Shown: positions 61,829-64,000 of the stretch, one piece after another
How positions within the stretch are numbered: the first letter of the stretch is position 1
Layout: the number at the start of each line of letters is the position of its first letter
Origin: Thermoanaerobaculia bacterium
GTDB taxonomy: Bacteria; Acidobacteriota; Thermoanaerobaculia; Multivoradales; J023
DNA length: 64,000 nt
NCBI GenBank assembly: GCA_030431255.1
Contig: JAUIJL010000031.1
Location: 1-64,000, forward strand
Direction: 5' to 3'
Notes under the pieces: model-generated
Databases searched by the model: none
Told to the model about the DNA's origin: nothing
What the model saw: only the letters and a program-made list of their open reading frames with translations
Position numbers and translations under genes: made by a program

Positions 61829-62590
61829 CTACTCTTCGGGCAATCGAGCGACGTAGAGAATGTGCGGATAGGGCAAAATATCGATCATCTTATGCCTCAC
61901 CACCTTGAATCCCTGGGCTTCGACCAACGACTGTAGCTCGCTGGGAGGCCAGTACCGGATCGGCTCCATGCCGACCATCAGTCGGTCGAGGATCAGGGTG
62001 AAAAGCATCTTGAAATAGGGCTTATCGGCGACGTCCTTGATGATCAAGATACCGCCGGGTCGAACCAGCTTGCGCACCTTTTGCAGAAACTCCGGCACGA
62101 AGTCGGCGGGCAGGTGGTGGACGAGATCCAAGAAATAGATGGCGTCAAAGGTGTCGTCGGAGCTCCAGTCCAAGACGTCCATCGCCTGGTATCGCACGTT
62201 GGTGAGGCCCAATTTCTCGGCGCTCCGATTGGCCTGCTCGATTCTCTTGGCGTTGAGATCGATGCCGATGAAGTCACGCTCTTTTTCCAACGCGGCAAAG
62301 TAGAGGGAAAACAGACCGAATCCACAGCCGAGATCCAGAATCCGCCCCTTCTTCGGCAAATATTGACCGATCTCGTCCAAAAAAGGCTGACGCAAAATGG
62401 TGAAGCGAATCTTCGAATAGAGCCGTGTGACCAAGCTATCGAAGCTGGCCACAATCTCACGGATCATCCGGCGCGCGGATGCCGTGCGTTTGGCGTCGGC
62501 CTTCGCCGGCGATTCGGGGGCGCCGTTGGGGCTCGAAGGTGCCGAGGCGTCTTGGCTGCTCACTGAAATTCCTGTTCGACGCGTCCGCAT
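61829..62590 (-). CDS. Class I SAM-dependent methyltransferase
   Basis: 253 residues. Motif I ILDLGCGFGLFSLYFA, acidic end of strand 2 FIGIDLNAKRI, motif DAIYFLDLVHHLP and post-motif LVRPGGILIIKDV. The C-terminal part (YWPPSELQSLVEAQGFKVVRHKMIDILPYPH) fits lipid or small-molecule methyltransferases. The N-terminal ~70 residues are Ala/Ser-rich then helical. Clustered with the glycan/lipid genes; substrate unknown. Confidence 0.88.
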   Translation of the reverse strand: MRTRRTGISVSSQDASAPSSPNGAPESPAKADAKRTASARRMIREIVASFDSLVTRLYSKIRFTILRQPFLDEIGQYLPKKGRILDLGCGFGLFSLYFAALEKERDFIGIDLNAKRIEQANRSAEKLGLTNVRYQAMDVLDWSSDDTFDAIYFLDLVHHLPADFVPEFLQKVRKLVRPGGILIIKDVADKPYFKMLFTLILDRLMVGMEPIRYWPPSELQSLVEAQGFKVVRHKMIDILPYPHILYVARLPEE

Positions 62591-62686
62591 CGAGGCTGAG
62601 AGGGGTTGGAAGGACCGGGCGGCAGTATAACCACAGCAGAATCCCCGTTCAACAGCCCACGAGGTGGGTGCATTCAGCCGCCCCGT

Positions 62687-64000
62687 TCATGGTGTTTGCT
62701 CCACCTCGACCACCGTCAGCGACCTGAGGGCGAGCACATCCGCGGCCATGGTCGCGGCGTCGGCCCGCAGCTCGAGCTCCAACACCTCCCCCGCGGAGAG
62801 ATCTCGCTCCGCGGGAAGCGAAAGCTCGAAGCTTTGTTGCTCCGCGCCGGATACCTCAATCGACGTGGCGACCTCGCCGCCGGCGGTCGGGATGGAAGCC
62901 CGCAGCTCAAGGGGATAAAGATAGGTCGGCTCAGTCAGTGGGGCGATCGTGATCCGAAGACTCCGCGCTCCCTCCCGGCGACGCAAAACGATCGCCGACT
63001 TGCGGCCCATGAGCCCGCTGACACAATCGATCTCTCCCAGGCAGTGGCCGTCCCTCACCTGGCCGGGTCGGAACCGTGTTTCGACCCGTTCCGACCACTC
63101 CCTCAAGAGCTTGTCCGTCGCCTGCCGCCAATCGCCCGCGGGCAAGCTGGGGAAGACTTCCGCCTGTAGCGGATCTTTCTCCGGATCCATCGCCAGCTGC
63201 GGCCAGCCCAGCTGCGGTGCCAAGCTGCGATACAACATGCGGGCGTAGAGGGTGTAGGCCTCGGGAGTGCCGTGACGCCATTGGGTGGTGCCGCGCCACT
63301 CACCATCCACCATTTCCGGGGGTGCGATGAGATACGGCGCTTGAATACCCGCTCGGCCGACAAAGTCGTGAATCACGGCCGGTTCCCAGAAAGCGACGAA
63401 GAACATATGGAACGGGATTTTGTCTTGGGCGAGGCGTATCTCCGTCCGGCGGATCCGGTCGAACGCTTTTTGCCATCGCTCCATCCAGCGATAGGAGGCC
63501 AAGAACCGAAACCGATAGACACGTCCGATATCGTGCCCGAATCGATCGACGAACCTGCCCGCTGGACGTTTGTTGGTGCCGTTGGGCATGACGAAGAAAT
63601 TGGAGTCGTTGTCGTTGCGGGTGGGGCAGAGCACCACCGCGTCCGGCTCTAGACGATCGAAGAAGATTTCCAATCCGCTCAGCTGGTTGAAGGTGTTGTA
63701 ACCGGGCAACGCCAGGCTCCACGCCTCGACCCGATCTCGGCCCTCCGGCAACATCTCGTTGGCCAACTTTGCCAGCTGAGCCGGAAACGCCTCCTGCTCC
63801 GAAACGCCCATACCGTAGGTCCACGAGTCGCCGACGAAAAGAATGCGGAAGACGCCGTCTTTTTTGGCCACCGCCGGCGCCCGGAATCCGAGCTCGTTGG
63901 ACTGAAAGGTGTCGGCCCAAGCGGTGAGCTCTTGGTTCTCGTGGAGGGTGTACGCCAGCTCCGGCTCATACCACGCGGGGGTGTAGGAGCGGCCGGTGGT
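62687..64000 (-). CDS. SGNH/GDSL hydrolase-like protein (5'-partial)
   Basis: At least 438 residues; the frame runs off the window at 64000 (a GTG at 63871 is internal). ILFVGDSWTYGMGVSEQEAFPAQLAKLAN is block I with the catalytic Ser. FDRLEPDAVVLCPTRNDND is the likely block III/Asn region. The C-terminal ~110 residues are a beta-rich domain (GARSLRITIAPLTEPTYLYPLELRA). Domain order suggests a surface-glycan esterase or acyltransferase of the AlgJ/AlgX-like sort, but family naming beyond SGNH is a guess. First gene seen of the minus-strand group. Confidence 0.8.
   Translation of the reverse strand, partial: TTGRSYTPAWYEPELAYTLHENQELTAWADTFQSNELGFRAPAVAKKDGVFRILFVGDSWTYGMGVSEQEAFPAQLAKLANEMLPEGRDRVEAWSLALPGYNTFNQLSGLEIFFDRLEPDAVVLCPTRNDNDSNFFVMPNGTNKRPAGRFVDRFGHDIGRVYRFRFLASYRWMERWQKAFDRIRRTEIRLAQDKIPFHMFFVAFWEPAVIHDFVGRAGIQAPYLIAPPEMVDGEWRGTTQWRHGTPEAYTLYARMLYRSLAPQLGWPQLAMDPEKDPLQAEVFPSLPAGDWRQATDKLLREWSERVETRFRPGQVRDGHCLGEIDCVSGLMGRKSAIVLRRREGARSLRITIAPLTEPTYLYPLELRASIPTAGGEVATSIEVSGAEQQSFELSLPAERDLSAGEVLELELRADAATMAADVLALRSLTVVEVEQTP

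Overview
Organism. The window is high-GC and gene-dense and comes from a Gram-negative (two-membrane) bacterium: it carries bamD, cpoB, tatA, a DUF3187 outer-membrane barrel, many lipoproteins and an alpha-2-macroglobulin. TPR-fused Ser/Thr kinases, RHS tips, a zinc-finger anti-sigma factor and 'DGFESGDTSEW'-type segments suggest Acidobacteriota. That placement is inference; no rRNA or other phylogenetic marker is present. I see no tRNA, rRNA, CRISPR array, prophage or transposase.

Layout. (1) 1-8445: a polymorphic-toxin array. Four RHS C-terminal cassettes follow one another, each ending in a different or diverging domain with a zinc-protease HExxH motif (HEIQH twice, HESLH, HEMYH) and each followed at once by a small lipoprotein, the likely immunity protein. 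The three copies whose upstream edge is visible lack the RHS N-terminus. Two carry small indels that break the frame, and one is joined to a truncated TPR gene. (2) 8536-18013: a tightly coupled minus-strand operon of seven genes, nearly all overlapping by 4 bases. It encodes a phytoene-desaturase-like FAD enzyme, an SDR-acyltransferase fusion, a canonical UbiB/ABC1 kinase-like protein, a small helical protein, an unknown, a UbiB-like protein that has lost its catalytic motifs, and another unknown. This looks like an undescribed membrane-lipid or isoprenoid system. (3) 18212-28661: a GT87 glycosyltransferase, a DUF1697 protein, and a MarR-GNAT / S33 hydrolase / NatAB operon with two palindromic operators at its promoter, then a ChaN-PDZ protein and an esterase.

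(4) 28941-41706: envelope proteins: an M48 protease lipoprotein, a DUF3187 barrel, a VWA-FHA protein, a 2071-residue alpha-2-macroglobulin with an intact thioester motif, and a hybrid histidine kinase. A 58-residue gene lies at 30466-30642. (5) 41829-52331: housekeeping and envelope genes: DUF434, rlmN, tatA, a lytic transglycosylase, a Fis-type regulator, a LysM protein, cpoB, bamD, rpe, a stand-alone PASTA protein and rseP. (6) 52565-58084: a Ser/Thr kinase, ada, and a sigma/anti-sigma pair. (7) 58177-64000: a minus-strand group (GT-C membrane protein, sulfatase-fold lipoprotein, methyltransferase, SGNH hydrolase) that looks like surface glycan or lipid modification.

How they fit together. 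The most distinctive parts are the RHS metallopeptidase/lipoprotein array, where lipoprotein immunity implies toxin action in the periplasm, and the twin-UbiB operon. Most of the remaining genes serve envelope assembly, surveillance and modification.
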